From Pantoea sp. Ap-967 (GTDB lineage: Bacteria; Pseudomonadota; Gammaproteobacteria; Pseudomonadales; Pseudomonadaceae), in the NCBI RefSeq assembly GCF_011752565.1, contig NZ_VWXK01000025.1, positions 1 through 64,000 of the forward strand: a DNA stretch of 64,000 bases, in the 5' to 3' direction. Below, in pieces: positions 54,335 through 63,000 of this stretch. The stretch's first letter is position 1. Each line of letters opens with the position of its first letter. The position numbers were made by a program, and so were the translations under genes. Under the pieces are notes generated by a model that searched no databases, was not told the origin of the DNA, and was given only the letters and a program-made list of their open reading frames with translations.

Positions 54335-55045
54335 ATGACCTACCTGTTCAACCCACCGGCCATCGTCAGCCTGCCGATCCGCGGCAGCACGGCGCGCTTT
54401 CCGGTCGGCCGGGTGTTCTGCCTGGGCCGCAACTACCCCTGGCCGGCCACCTACGGCCCGGCGCCGCAGGAGCCGGTGTTCTTCATGAAACCGGCCAGCA
54501 ACGTGGTCGAGGCGCACGGCGAGCTGCCGTTCCCGCCGCAAACCGATGAGTTCTGCCATGAGATCGAGCTGGTGGCGGCCATCGCCAAGGGCGGTGCCGA
54601 CATTGCCCCGGAGCAGGCCCTGGCGCACGTGTTCGGCTTCGCCGCAGGCCTGGACATGACCCGCCGCGACCACCAGCGCAAGGCCAAGGCCGAAGGCCTG
54701 CCGTGGGAAACGGCCAAGGTGTTCGAAGCCTCGGCGCCGATGACCGCCATTGTTCCGGCCACTGAATGCAGCTGGCCACTGGCAGGCGCACTGTGGCTGC
54801 AGGTCAATGGCCAGGAGCGCCAGCACGCCCACCTGAACCAGCAGACCTGGGCCCTGGCCGAGGTGATCAGCCGCCTGTCCCGGCAACTGCCGCTGCGCCC
54901 CGGTGACCTCATCATGACCGGCAGCCCGCCCGGCGTTGCGCCCCTGCAACCGGGCGATGCGATTCACGCCGGCATCGACGGCATCGGCGAACTGCACCTG
55001 CGCGTCGGCCCCCGCCCTGCCGGGCAAGCGGCCAACGCGGCCTGA
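54335..55045 (+). CDS. Fumarylacetoacetate hydrolase-family protein
   Basis: A 236-residue FAH-fold enzyme with metal ligands in CHEIELVA (Glu pair) and the glycine-rich TGSPPGVAPLQPGD. It is the size of fumarylpyruvate hydrolases or 2-keto-3-deoxy-acid dehydratases/hydrolases, which cleave or hydrate 2-oxo acids. It lies 18 bp before the SDR gene, with RBS GGAGGA. The substrate is presumably a sugar-acid or dicarboxylic-acid intermediate, not determinable here. Confidence 0.87.
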   Translation: MTYLFNPPAIVSLPIRGSTARFPVGRVFCLGRNYPWPATYGPAPQEPVFFMKPASNVVEAHGELPFPPQTDEFCHEIELVAAIAKGGADIAPEQALAHVFGFAAGLDMTRRDHQRKAKAEGLPWETAKVFEASAPMTAIVPATECSWPLAGALWLQVNGQERQHAHLNQQTWALAEVISRLSRQLPLRPGDLIMTGSPPGVAPLQPGDAIHAGIDGIGELHLRVGPRPAGQAANAA

Positions 55046-55063
55046 ACCTACTGGAGCTAACCC

Positions 55064-55822
55064 ATGACCCAAACCAAGAAAATCGCCCTGGTCACCGGTG
55101 CTGGCAGCGGCATTGGCCGCGCCGTGGCCCTCGCCCTGCTGGAAGATGGTTTCAGCCTGGTGCTCGCCGGGCGCCGCCCCGAGCCCTTGCAGGCCCTGGC
55201 CGAACAGGCCCGCGCCGCAGGCGGCGAAGCCCTGGCCGTGCCTACCGATGTGCGCGACGAACACAGCGTGGCGCAGCTGTTCGCCACCATCGAGGAGGTG
55301 CACGGCCGCCTCGATGTGATCTTCAACAACGCCGGCATCAACGCCCCTGCCGTGCCCATCGACGAGCTGGCGCTTGAACACTGGCGCAACGTCATCGCCA
55401 CCAATGTCGATGGCGTGTTCCTGTGTGCCCGCGCCGCGTTCGGCCTGATGCGCCGCCAGCAACCCCAAGGCGGGCGAATCATCAACAACGGCTCGATCTC
55501 GGCCCACACCCCGCGCCCGTTCACCGGCCCCTACACCGCCAGCAAACACGCGGTGCTGGGGCTGACCAAGGCGCTGGCGCTCGATGGCCGCCCCTACGGC
55601 ATCGTCTGCAGCCAGGTGGACATCGGCAATGCCCTGACCGAGTTGTCCGAACGCATGACCCGTGGCGTGCGCCAGGCCAATGGCGAAATCGCTGCCGAAC
55701 CGATGCTCGACGTGCGCCACGTGGCCGATGCGGTGCGCTACATCGCCGCCCTGCCGCTGAGTGCCAACGTGCTGAACATGACCGTGATGGCCAGCAACAT
55801 GCCCTTCGTCGGCCGTGGCTAA
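55064..55822 (+). CDS. Short-chain dehydrogenase/reductase
   Basis: A 252-residue classical [35 protein letters not shown] with the catalytic Ser, and YTASK. It is embedded between the FAH and 2-hydroxyacid dehydrogenase genes, so it probably oxidises a hydroxy-acid intermediate. The start has CTGGAG upstream. Confidence 0.88.
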   Translation: MTQTKKIALVTGAGSGIGRAVALALLEDGFSLVLAGRRPEPLQALAEQARAAGGEALAVPTDVRDEHSVAQLFATIEEVHGRLDVIFNNAGINAPAVPIDELALEHWRNVIATNVDGVFLCARAAFGLMRRQQPQGGRIINNGSISAHTPRPFTGPYTASKHAVLGLTKALALDGRPYGIVCSQVDIGNALTELSERMTRGVRQANGEIAAEPMLDVRHVADAVRYIAALPLSANVLNMTVMASNMPFVGRG

Positions 55823-55841
55823 CCGGTTTTTCAAGGAGTGA

Positions 55842-56795
55842 GTGATGAAACCTGAAGTTCTGCAACTGAGCCCGATCCTGATTCCGCAGATTCGCGAGCG
55901 CCTGGAGGCGCTGTTCACCGTACACCGCTATTACGAGCAGGCCGACAAGGACGCCTATGTCAGCCAGCATGGCGACAACATTCGTGGCGTGATCACCGGG
56001 GGCCATACGGGCATCAGCCAAGCGCTGATGGCGCGCTTGCCAAAGCTTGAAGTGGTGGCGGTCAATGGCGTGGGCACCGATGCGGTGGACCTGGCCTATG
56101 CCCGTGACCGCGGCATCCAGGTCACTGCCACCCTCGGCGCGCTCACCGACGATGTGGCGGACCTGGCCATCGGCCTGTTGATCGGCCTGTGCCGTGGTAT
56201 CTGCACCGGGGATCGCTTCGTGCGCGCCGGGCACTGGGCCACCAGCGCCACGCCCCTGGCGCCCCTGCCGCTGGCCCGGCAGGTGTCGGGCATGCGCGTG
56301 GGTATCGTTGGCATGGGCCGGGTTGGCCGCGCCGTGGCGCAGCGGGCGGCGGCGTTTGGCTGCCCGATTCGCTATACCGACCTGCAGGCGCAGGAGGTGC
56401 CCTATGGGTTCGAGGCGAACTTGCTGCAGTTGGCCAGGGACAGTGATGCGCTGATCCTGGCGGCGGCCGCCGACAAGGGTGAGGCACTGGTGAACCGCGA
56501 GGTGCTGCAGGCGCTGGGGGCCGAGGGGTACCTGGTCAATATTGCCCGCGGCAAGCTGGTGGATGAGCCGGCGTTGATTGCAGCGCTGGAGGCTGGCGAA
56601 ATCGCTGGGGCGGCGCTGGATGTGTTTGCCGATGAACCTCGTGCGCCTGAAGCGCTGTTCGGGCGTGAGGATGTGGTGCTGCAGCCGCACCGGGCCAGCG
56701 CCACGGTGCAAACCCGCACGCGCATGGGTGAGATGGTGGTGGCCAGCCTGGTGGACGTGTTTGCTGGGCGCAGGCCGCAGGGGTTGGTGATCTAG
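55842..56795 (+). CDS. D-isomer 2-hydroxyacid dehydrogenase
   Basis: A 317-residue NAD(P)-dependent dehydrogenase with the dinucleotide site VGIVGMGRVGRAVA at about 150 and the catalytic triad Arg (VNIARGKLVDE), Glu (DVFADEPRAPE) and His (LQPHRAS). It may reduce glyoxylate, hydroxypyruvate or another 2-oxo acid. Last gene of the operon; 19 bp after the SDR with AAGGAG. Confidence 0.9.
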   Translation: MMKPEVLQLSPILIPQIRERLEALFTVHRYYEQADKDAYVSQHGDNIRGVITGGHTGISQALMARLPKLEVVAVNGVGTDAVDLAYARDRGIQVTATLGALTDDVADLAIGLLIGLCRGICTGDRFVRAGHWATSATPLAPLPLARQVSGMRVGIVGMGRVGRAVAQRAAAFGCPIRYTDLQAQEVPYGFEANLLQLARDSDALILAAAADKGEALVNREVLQALGAEGYLVNIARGKLVDEPALIAALEAGEIAGAALDVFADEPRAPEALFGREDVVLQPHRASATVQTRTRMGEMVVASLVDVFAGRRPQGLVI

Positions 56796-56802
56796 GTAGC
56801 CT

Positions 56803-56882
56803 GTGCCGGCCTCTTCGCGGGGCAAGCCCGCTCCTACAAGGACCGCGTTGTGGGAGTGGGCGTGCCCGCGAAGGGGCAGGCA
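56803..56882. repeat. REP pair (type A), right copy decayed
   Basis: The left copy is intact. The right copy reads TGTGGGAGTGGGCGTGCCCG-CGAAGGGG with several substitutions. It separates the catabolic operon from convergent nirD. Confidence 0.8.
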
Positions 56883-56890
56883 TGGGAGGA

Positions 56891-57250
56891 TCAGGTTATT
56901 GCCAGTTCCACCGTTTCTCCGTTCAACCGCACCGGCCACACCCGCAACTGCTGCCCGGCGTCTTCAAGGCATTGGCCGCTGTGCAAACTGAAATGCTGTT
57001 TATACAACGGCGCCGCCACCACCAATTCGCCCTGCAGGCTGCCCAGCAACCCGCGCCCGATGATATTGGCCCCCGAGCGCGGGTCGCGATTGTCCAGTGC
57101 ATACACCCCCTGCCCCGGCAGGTAGAACAACGCCACCTGCACCCCGTCCAGCCACACCACCACACCGGAATCGGCCACCAGGTCATCGGTGCGGCACACC
57201 GCTTGCCAGATCGCCTGGGGGTTCACAACCGCATTGCTCAGGTTCATCAC
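56891..57250 (-). CDS. nirD: Nitrite reductase small subunit NirD
   Basis: A 119-residue Rieske-like NirD-type subunit of assimilatory NADH nitrite reductase. As in other NirD proteins, the Rieske Cys/His ligands are absent (segments VALFYLPGQGVYALDNRDP, NIIGRGLLGS). It overlaps the nirB stop by 4 bp. Works with NirB to reduce nitrite to ammonium. Confidence 0.92.
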   Translation of the reverse strand: MMNLSNAVVNPQAIWQAVCRTDDLVADSGVVVWLDGVQVALFYLPGQGVYALDNRDPRSGANIIGRGLLGSLQGELVVAAPLYKQHFSLHSGQCLEDAGQQLRVWPVRLNGETVELAIT

Positions 57251-59796
57251 ACAGCCTCCTCGATGGCGGGAATCAGGTGCAGCGGCGCTGCTGGCCGGCG
57301 TTGTTCACGCTCGCGCACGAAGTGCACGTCTGGGTCGGCGCGGCGGTCGTTGACGAAGGTGCGGAAGCGCTTGAGCTTCTCGGGGTCCTTCAGGGCGTTG
57401 GCCCATTCGCATTCATACTGGTCGACCACATGCTGCATCTGCGCTTCGAGTTCGCTGGCCAGGCCCAGGCTGTCGTCGAGGATCACCTGCTTGAGGTAAC
57501 CCAGGCCACCCTCAAGGCCCTCGCGCCACACCGAGGTGCGCTGCAGCTTGTCGGCGGTGCGGATGTAGAACATCAGCACGCGGTCGATCAGGCGCACCAG
57601 GGTTTCGTCGTCCAGGTCGGTGGCGAACAACTCGGCGTGGCGCGGGCGCATGCCGCCGTTGCCGCAGATGTACAGGTTCCAGCCTTTGTCGGTGGCGATC
57701 ACGCCGATGTCCTTGCTCTGCGCCTCGGCGCACTCGCGGGTGCAGCCCGACACCGCGAACTTGAGCTTGTGCGGGCTGCGCAGGCCCTTGTAGCGGTCTT
57801 CCAGGCGCAGGGCCATGGCCACGCTGTCCTGCACCCCGTAACGGCACCAGGTGCTGCCCACGCACGACTTCACCGTGCGCGTCGACTTGCCATAGGCATG
57901 CCCGGTTTCGAACCCGGCCTCGATCAGTTCCCCCCAGATCAGCGGCAACTCATGCAACTGGGCGCCGAACAGGTCGATGCGCTGGCCGCCGGTGATCTTG
58001 GTGTAGAGGTCGTATTTTTTCGCCACCTGGCCAATCACGATCAGCTTGTCGGGGGTGATCTCGCCACCGGGAATGCGCGGCACCACCGAGTAGGTGCCGT
58101 TCTTCTGCATGTTGGCCATGAAGGTGTCGTTGGTGTCCTGCAGCGGCACCAGTGCGGGGTCCATGATCGGCTGGTTCCAGCACGAGGCCAGGATGTTGCC
58201 CACCGCTGGCTTGCAGATGTCGCAGCCAACGTGGCCTGTGCCATGGCGGGCGAGCAGGTCGTGGAAGGTGCGGATGCCCTCGACGCGCACCAGGCCATAA
58301 AGCTCCTGGCGGGTGTAGGCGAAGTGTTCGCACAAGCGCTTGTCCACCGCCACCCCGCGGGCAGTGAGTTCGTGTTCGAACACCTGCTTGAGCAGCGCCG
58401 CGCAGCCGCCGCAACCGGTGGCGGCCTTGGTGCAGCTTTTCACGGCCGCGAGGTCGCCACAGCCGCTGTCGATGGCCGCACACACCGCCCCCTTGCTGAC
58501 GTTGTGGCACGAGCACACGGTTGCGCTGTCGGGCAAGGCGTCGGCGCCCAGGGCCGGCGCGCCACCGCCTTGCGGCAGGATCAGCGACGCCGGGTCGGCC
58601 GGCAGGGCGATGCCGTTCTGGGCGTATTGCAGCAGGGTGTCGTAGTAGCTGTTGTCGCCAACCAGCACGGCGCCGAGCACCTGCTTGCCGCTGGCATCCA
58701 CCACCAGCCGGCGGTAGGCGTTGTTGGCCTCGTCGATGAAGCGGTAGCTGCGTGCTCCAGGGGTGGCGCCGTGGGCATCGCCGATGGAGCCCACGTCCAC
58801 GCCCAGCAGCTTGAGCTTGGTCGACATGTCGGCACCGGTGAAGCTGCCGGCCGCCTCGCCCATCAGCAACGCCGCCAGGTTGCGCGCCATGCTGTAGCCC
58901 GGGGCCACCAGGCCGAACACGCTGCCATTCCAGGATGCGCACTCACCGATGGCGAACACGCGCGGGTCGCTGCTGCGGCAGTGGTTGTCGATCACCACGC
59001 CGCCGCGTGCGGCGATGGCAAGGCCGCAGGCGCGGCCCAGGGCGTCCTGGGGGCGGATGCCGGCGGAAAACACGATCAGGTCGGTTTCCAGGTGCTCGCC
59101 GCCGTCGAAGTTCATGCGGTAGCGGTACACCTCGCCGTCACTGATCGACTGGGTAGCCCGCGACAGGTGCACGCCCACGCCCAGGGCTTCGATCTGCGCC
59201 TTGAGCGCGGCGCCGCCCTCGCCGTCCAGTTGCACCGGCATCAGCCGTGGGGCGAACTCCACCACATGCGCCTCAAGGCCCAGGGACTTGAGTGCATTGG
59301 CCGCCTCCAGGCCGAGCAGGCCACCCCCCACCACCACGCCACGCCGGGCGTTGGCTGCAGCGTCGCGGATGGCATCGAGGTCGTCGAGGGTGCGGTACAC
59401 CAGGCGGGCGTTGCCGCTGGAGCCTTCGATCGGCGGCACGAAGGGGTAGGAACCGGTGGCGAGGATCAACTGGTCATAGCCGTAGCGGCCCTTGGCAGTC
59501 ACCACTTCGCGGCGCTCGCGGTCAATGTCCAGCACGGCCTCGCCCAGGTGCAGGTGCACGCCGCTGCCGGCGTAGAAACCTTGCTCGCAGAGGGCCAGGG
59601 TTTCGGCGCAACTGCCAGCGAAATACTCGGACAGGTGCACACGGTCGTAGGCGCGCTGGCGCTCCTCGCCGAACACGTGCAGCTCGAAACGCGCCAAAGC
59701 GCCGCGCTCGACCAGTTGCTCGACGCAGTGGTGGCCGACCATGCCGTTGCCGACGATGACCAGTCGCTCTCGTTGCCCGTTCGCTGTTGCCTTCAT
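57247..59796 (-). CDS. nirB: Assimilatory nitrite reductase large subunit NirB
   Basis: An 849-residue enzyme. The N-terminal FAD/NAD(P) domain starts at VIVGNGMVGHHC. A BFD-like [2Fe-2S] domain lies at about 415-475 (CSCHNVSKG ... CGGC). The C-terminal sirohaem/[4Fe-4S] domain shows GSTWCRYGVQDS and SGCTRECAEAQ. It reduces nitrite to ammonium with NADH. I start it at 59796 (GAGGATCGGCTT upstream), six codons inside the longest frame. Expression is gated by the leader RNA upstream. Confidence 0.93.
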   Translation of the reverse strand: MKATANGQRERLVIVGNGMVGHHCVEQLVERGALARFELHVFGEERQRAYDRVHLSEYFAGSCAETLALCEQGFYAGSGVHLHLGEAVLDIDRERREVVTAKGRYGYDQLILATGSYPFVPPIEGSSGNARLVYRTLDDLDAIRDAAANARRGVVVGGGLLGLEAANALKSLGLEAHVVEFAPRLMPVQLDGEGGAALKAQIEALGVGVHLSRATQSISDGEVYRYRMNFDGGEHLETDLIVFSAGIRPQDALGRACGLAIAARGGVVIDNHCRSSDPRVFAIGECASWNGSVFGLVAPGYSMARNLAALLMGEAAGSFTGADMSTKLKLLGVDVGSIGDAHGATPGARSYRFIDEANNAYRRLVVDASGKQVLGAVLVGDNSYYDTLLQYAQNGIALPADPASLILPQGGGAPALGADALPDSATVCSCHNVSKGAVCAAIDSGCGDLAAVKSCTKAATGCGGCAALLKQVFEHELTARGVAVDKRLCEHFAYTRQELYGLVRVEGIRTFHDLLARHGTGHVGCDICKPAVGNILASCWNQPIMDPALVPLQDTNDTFMANMQKNGTYSVVPRIPGGEITPDKLIVIGQVAKKYDLYTKITGGQRIDLFGAQLHELPLIWGELIEAGFETGHAYGKSTRTVKSCVGSTWCRYGVQDSVAMALRLEDRYKGLRSPHKLKFAVSGCTRECAEAQSKDIGVIATDKGWNLYICGNGGMRPRHAELFATDLDDETLVRLIDRVLMFYIRTADKLQRTSVWREGLEGGLGYLKQVILDDSLGLASELEAQMQHVVDQYECEWANALKDPEKLKRFRTFVNDRRADPDVHFVREREQRRPAAPLHLIPAIEEAV

Positions 59797-59811
59797 AAGC
59801 CGATCCTCGAT

Positions 59812-59847
59812 CAAAAAAAAAGCGCCTGGAGCCGAAGCTCCAGGCGC
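59812..59847 (-). terminator. Leader terminator upstream of nirB
   Basis: In the nirB transcript GCGCCTGGAGC-UUCG-GCTCCAGGCGC is followed by nine U residues and ends 15 bp before the nirB start codon. Its position before, not after, the gene marks it as an attenuator. Its 5' arm overlaps the second hexaloop hairpin. Confidence 0.9.
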
Positions 59848-59898
59848 CTTTGCCTGTATTCATCACGGTGGGGGGCCCGGGTTGATCGCCGTTGACCA
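59841..59898 (-). ncRNA. Two-hexaloop ANTAR-target leader RNA (NasT-type antiterminator)
   Basis: Hairpin 1 (59883-59898) is UGGUC-[AACGGC]-GAUCA and hairpin 2 (59841-59856) is CAGGC-[AAAGGC]-GCCUG. Both loops are hexanucleotides with A at position 1 and G at position 4, the ANTAR recognition rule. Hairpin 2 shares seven bases with the terminator 5' arm, so the two exclude each other. NasT, an ANTAR protein released by nitrate from NasS, is the expected ligand; its gene is not in the window. Confidence 0.78.
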
Positions 59899-59922
59899 GG
59901 GGGCTTTGTTGTAGAAGAGGTT

Positions 59923-59940
59923 AAGCAGGGAATGTGCCAA
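59923..59940 (-). promoter_or_regulatory. Sigma-54 promoter of nirBD
   Basis: TTGGCACATTCCCTGCTT on the minus strand has the invariant GG-N10-GC spacing of RpoN promoters. Predicted transcription start is about 59913, giving a leader of about 115 nt. Confidence 0.75.
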
Positions 59941-59955
59941 CGGGTTTTCCTTTGC

Positions 59956-60034
59956 TGGCCCTATCGCAGGCAAGCCTGCTCCTACAGGCGCATGGGGCAC
60001 GGTAGGAGCAGGCTTGCCTGCGATAGGGCCGGCC
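59956..60034. repeat. REP pair (type C)
   Basis: An inverted pair of CTATCGCAGGCAAGCCTGCT and complement, located between the presumed NtrC site and the sigma-54 promoter of nirB. Confidence 0.85.
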
Positions 60035-60042
60035 CCGCCCAC

Positions 60043-60057
60043 GCACACTCAAGGTGC
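60043..60057. promoter_or_regulatory. NtrC-like binding site
   Basis: GCACACTCAAGGTGC differs by one base from the GCACC-N5-GGTGC NtrC consensus and lies about 105 bp upstream of the -24 element, a normal enhancer distance. Confidence 0.5.
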
Positions 60058-60080
60058 AGGCCTCCCCATTCTGGCGCACA

Positions 60081-63000
60081 TCAATACACATCGCGCCGAT
60101 ACCGCCCGGCCTTGCTCAACCCTTCGACATAGGCATCCCCATCCACCTGCCCATGCACCGCAATCACCTCGCGCAACGCCGCGTCCACATCCTTGGCCAT
60201 GCGCTGCGCATCACCACACACGTAGAAATACGCCCCCGCCTCCAGCCACTGCCACACCTGCGCGCCTTGCTCCAGCATGCGCTGCTGCACATACACCTTC
60301 TCGGCCTGGTCCCGCGAGAACGCCGTGTCCAGGCGCAAGTGCCCCGCTGCCTGCCAGGCCTGCAACTGCTGCTGGTAGTAAAAGTCGGTGGCCGCGTACT
60401 GCTCGCCGAAGAACAACCAGTTGCCGCCCGCGGCCCCGCGTGCCTCGCGCTCCTGCAGAAAGGCCCGGAATGGCGCGATACCGGTGCCGGGGCCGACCAT
60501 GATCACCGGCACGCTGTCGTCGTCGGGCAAGCGGAAGTGCTTCGACACCTGGGGGAAAATCGCCACTTTCAGTGACTGCGCCCGGTCCGCCAGAAACGCC
60601 GAGCACACGCCTTTGCGCGCGCCGTAGCGCACCGTCGACACCGTCAAGTGCACCTGCTGCGGGTGCACCAATGGGCTGGAGCTGATCGAGTACAGCCGCG
60701 GCTGCAGGGGCTTGAGCAGGCCTAGCCAGGTGGCCAGCGGCAGTTGCTGGGGAAATGCCCGCAACACATCGACCAGCTGGCGCCCCCACAGCCACTCCTG
60801 CAGCTCGCCCTTGCACGGCGGTTGCAGCAGGCGCTGCAGCGCTGGCGCCTGGGCAGCGAAGGCTTGCAACTGCTGCGGGGTGACCTTGGCGATTTCCAAA
60901 TGGTGTTCGAGGGCTGTCGCCAGGGGCATGGCCGGCTGGTCCTTGAGCGTTACCGGGGCTTGGCCATCGAGCTGCATCAAGGCCAACAGCTCCTCGACCA
61001 GTGCCGGGCAGTTGCGCGGCCATACCCCCAGTGCATCGCCCGCGGCGTAGGTGAAGCCGCTGCCTGCCAGGTCGAACACCAGCTGGCGGGTTTCCTTGCT
61101 GGCACCCGGGCCGTTGAGCAGGTGATTTTCCAGCAAGGTGGCGAACCAGGGTTGCTGCTTGCTGAACACACTTGCCGCTGCCGGCTTGGCGGGTAACTCG
61201 GGCGGTGCGGCGCTGCCCAGCTCGGGCAACAGGGCTTCGAGCCAGGTGGTGAAGGCGGCGTCGAAGTCCGGCTCGCAATCGACCCTGGGCAGCAGGCGAC
61301 GGCCGCCCAGCTCGGCCAGGCGCTGGTCGAGCTTGCGGCCGAACCCGCAGAACTGGCCATAGCTGGAATCGCCCAGGGCCAGCACGGCATAGGGCAACTC
61401 GGCGCAGGGCGTGCCCTGCTCGCCCTGCAGCGCCTGCCAGAAGGCCGCGCCGCTGTCTGGCGCATCGCCGTCGCCAAAGGTGCTGGCGATCAGCATCACG
61501 CTGGCAGCGCCGCGCAATTGCTGCGGGGTGACCGCCTCCATGCAGGCCAACTGCACCTGCAGCCCCGCCCCTCGCAGGTGCTCGGCACAGCGCTCGGCCA
61601 GGGTTTCACCGTTGCCGGTTTGGGATGCCCATAGCACGTGGTGGCGCGGCCGTTGCTCGGCCGCTGCGGGCACCGCCGCTGGCTGGGCGAACACGCCGGC
61701 CAGCAAGCCGTCGACGAACAGCCGCCGCTCGGCCACCAGTGGCGCACTGGCGGGCAGGCTGGGCACGCCTTCGGCCCGGGCCTGTTCCAGGCCAAGCAGA
61801 AAGCCTTGCAGGTAATGGCGTTCAGCATCGGCCAGGACTGGCGCAGGCAAGGTGTCCAAGCCCAGCAGGCGAGACAGGGTGGCGGTTGGCATGCGCGCAG
61901 GCTCCGGTGTGGCGAGGTTGAGGTCGAGGGCATCGATGCGTTCGCCGGCCACCCGCTCCAGGGCGACGGCGCAGTGCTTGAAGGCCGGCTGCAGCGACAG
62001 CGGGTCCACTGCATCGCAGGTCACGGCGTTGATTGCCAGCTGTTCACCGATCACATCGTTCCAGTGAAACGGCGCAAAGCAATTGCCTGGCATCACCCGG
62101 TCGCTGATGCGCGCAGGCAGCACGGCCTGGCCCCGCCGCGAGCGGATGGCCACCTGGTCGTTGGCGGTGATGCCCAGGCGCGCGGCATCGCCTGGGTGGA
62201 TTTCGACGAAGGGGCCTGGCTCCAGCTTGTTCAGCGCCGGCACCTTGCCGGTCTTGGTCAGGGTGTGCCACTGGTGCTGCACACGGCCGGTGTTGAGCAC
62301 CAGCGGGAAGTCGGCATCCGGCAGCTCTGGCGCGGGCAGCCAGGGCCGGGCGAAGAAGCGCGCCTTGCCGCTGGGGGTGGGGAATGCCAGTGCGGGGCGG
62401 TTGCCTTCGGCATCGCGCAGCAGCTGTTGGCTGGCGCCGTCGTTGATATAGCGCAGGGGGCTGCGGTCATCCTCGCGGCCGGGTGCGCAGGGCCACTGGC
62501 GGGGGCGCTGGCGCAGCTCGGGGTAGCCGATGCCGCGCAGGTCGTAGCCGCTGGCAGGGTTCCAGAAACGGCGGATCTCGTTGTAGACGGCTTCGGCATC
62601 GGGGTAGTCGAAGGCCTCGGCGTAGCCCATGGCACAGGCGATGCGGGCGATCAGCTGCCAGTCCGGCAGGCTCTGGGCGGGGGCGGCGACGGCGCGCGGC
62701 ATCAGCGTCAGGTTGCGCTCGCTGTTGATCATCACGCCCTCGCCCTCGGCCCACAGGGCGGCGGGCAGGAGGATATCGGCGTAGCGGTTGGTTTCGGTGT
62801 CGAGGAAGGCGTCCTGGGTAATCACCAGCTCGGCCTGGCCCAAGCCCTCGATCACCTGCTGGCGGTTGGCGACGCTGGCCACCGGGTTGCTGCAGATGAT
62901 CCAGCAGGCCTTCACCTCGCCGGCCTTCATTTGCTCGAACAGCGCGATGGTGCCCTCGCCGCCTTCTGCGCGCAGGCTGCCGGGGGCCAGGCCCCACTGC

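Noticed and set aside
57097-59895. Very long open frame (over 900 codons) antisense to nirB, and similar ones antisense to prc, the GGDEF-EAL gene and the nitrate reductase
   Set aside because: The opposite strand in each case encodes a protein with recognisable catalytic motifs. The antisense frames are low-complexity, His/Gln/Gly-rich shadows expected in high-GC codon usage.
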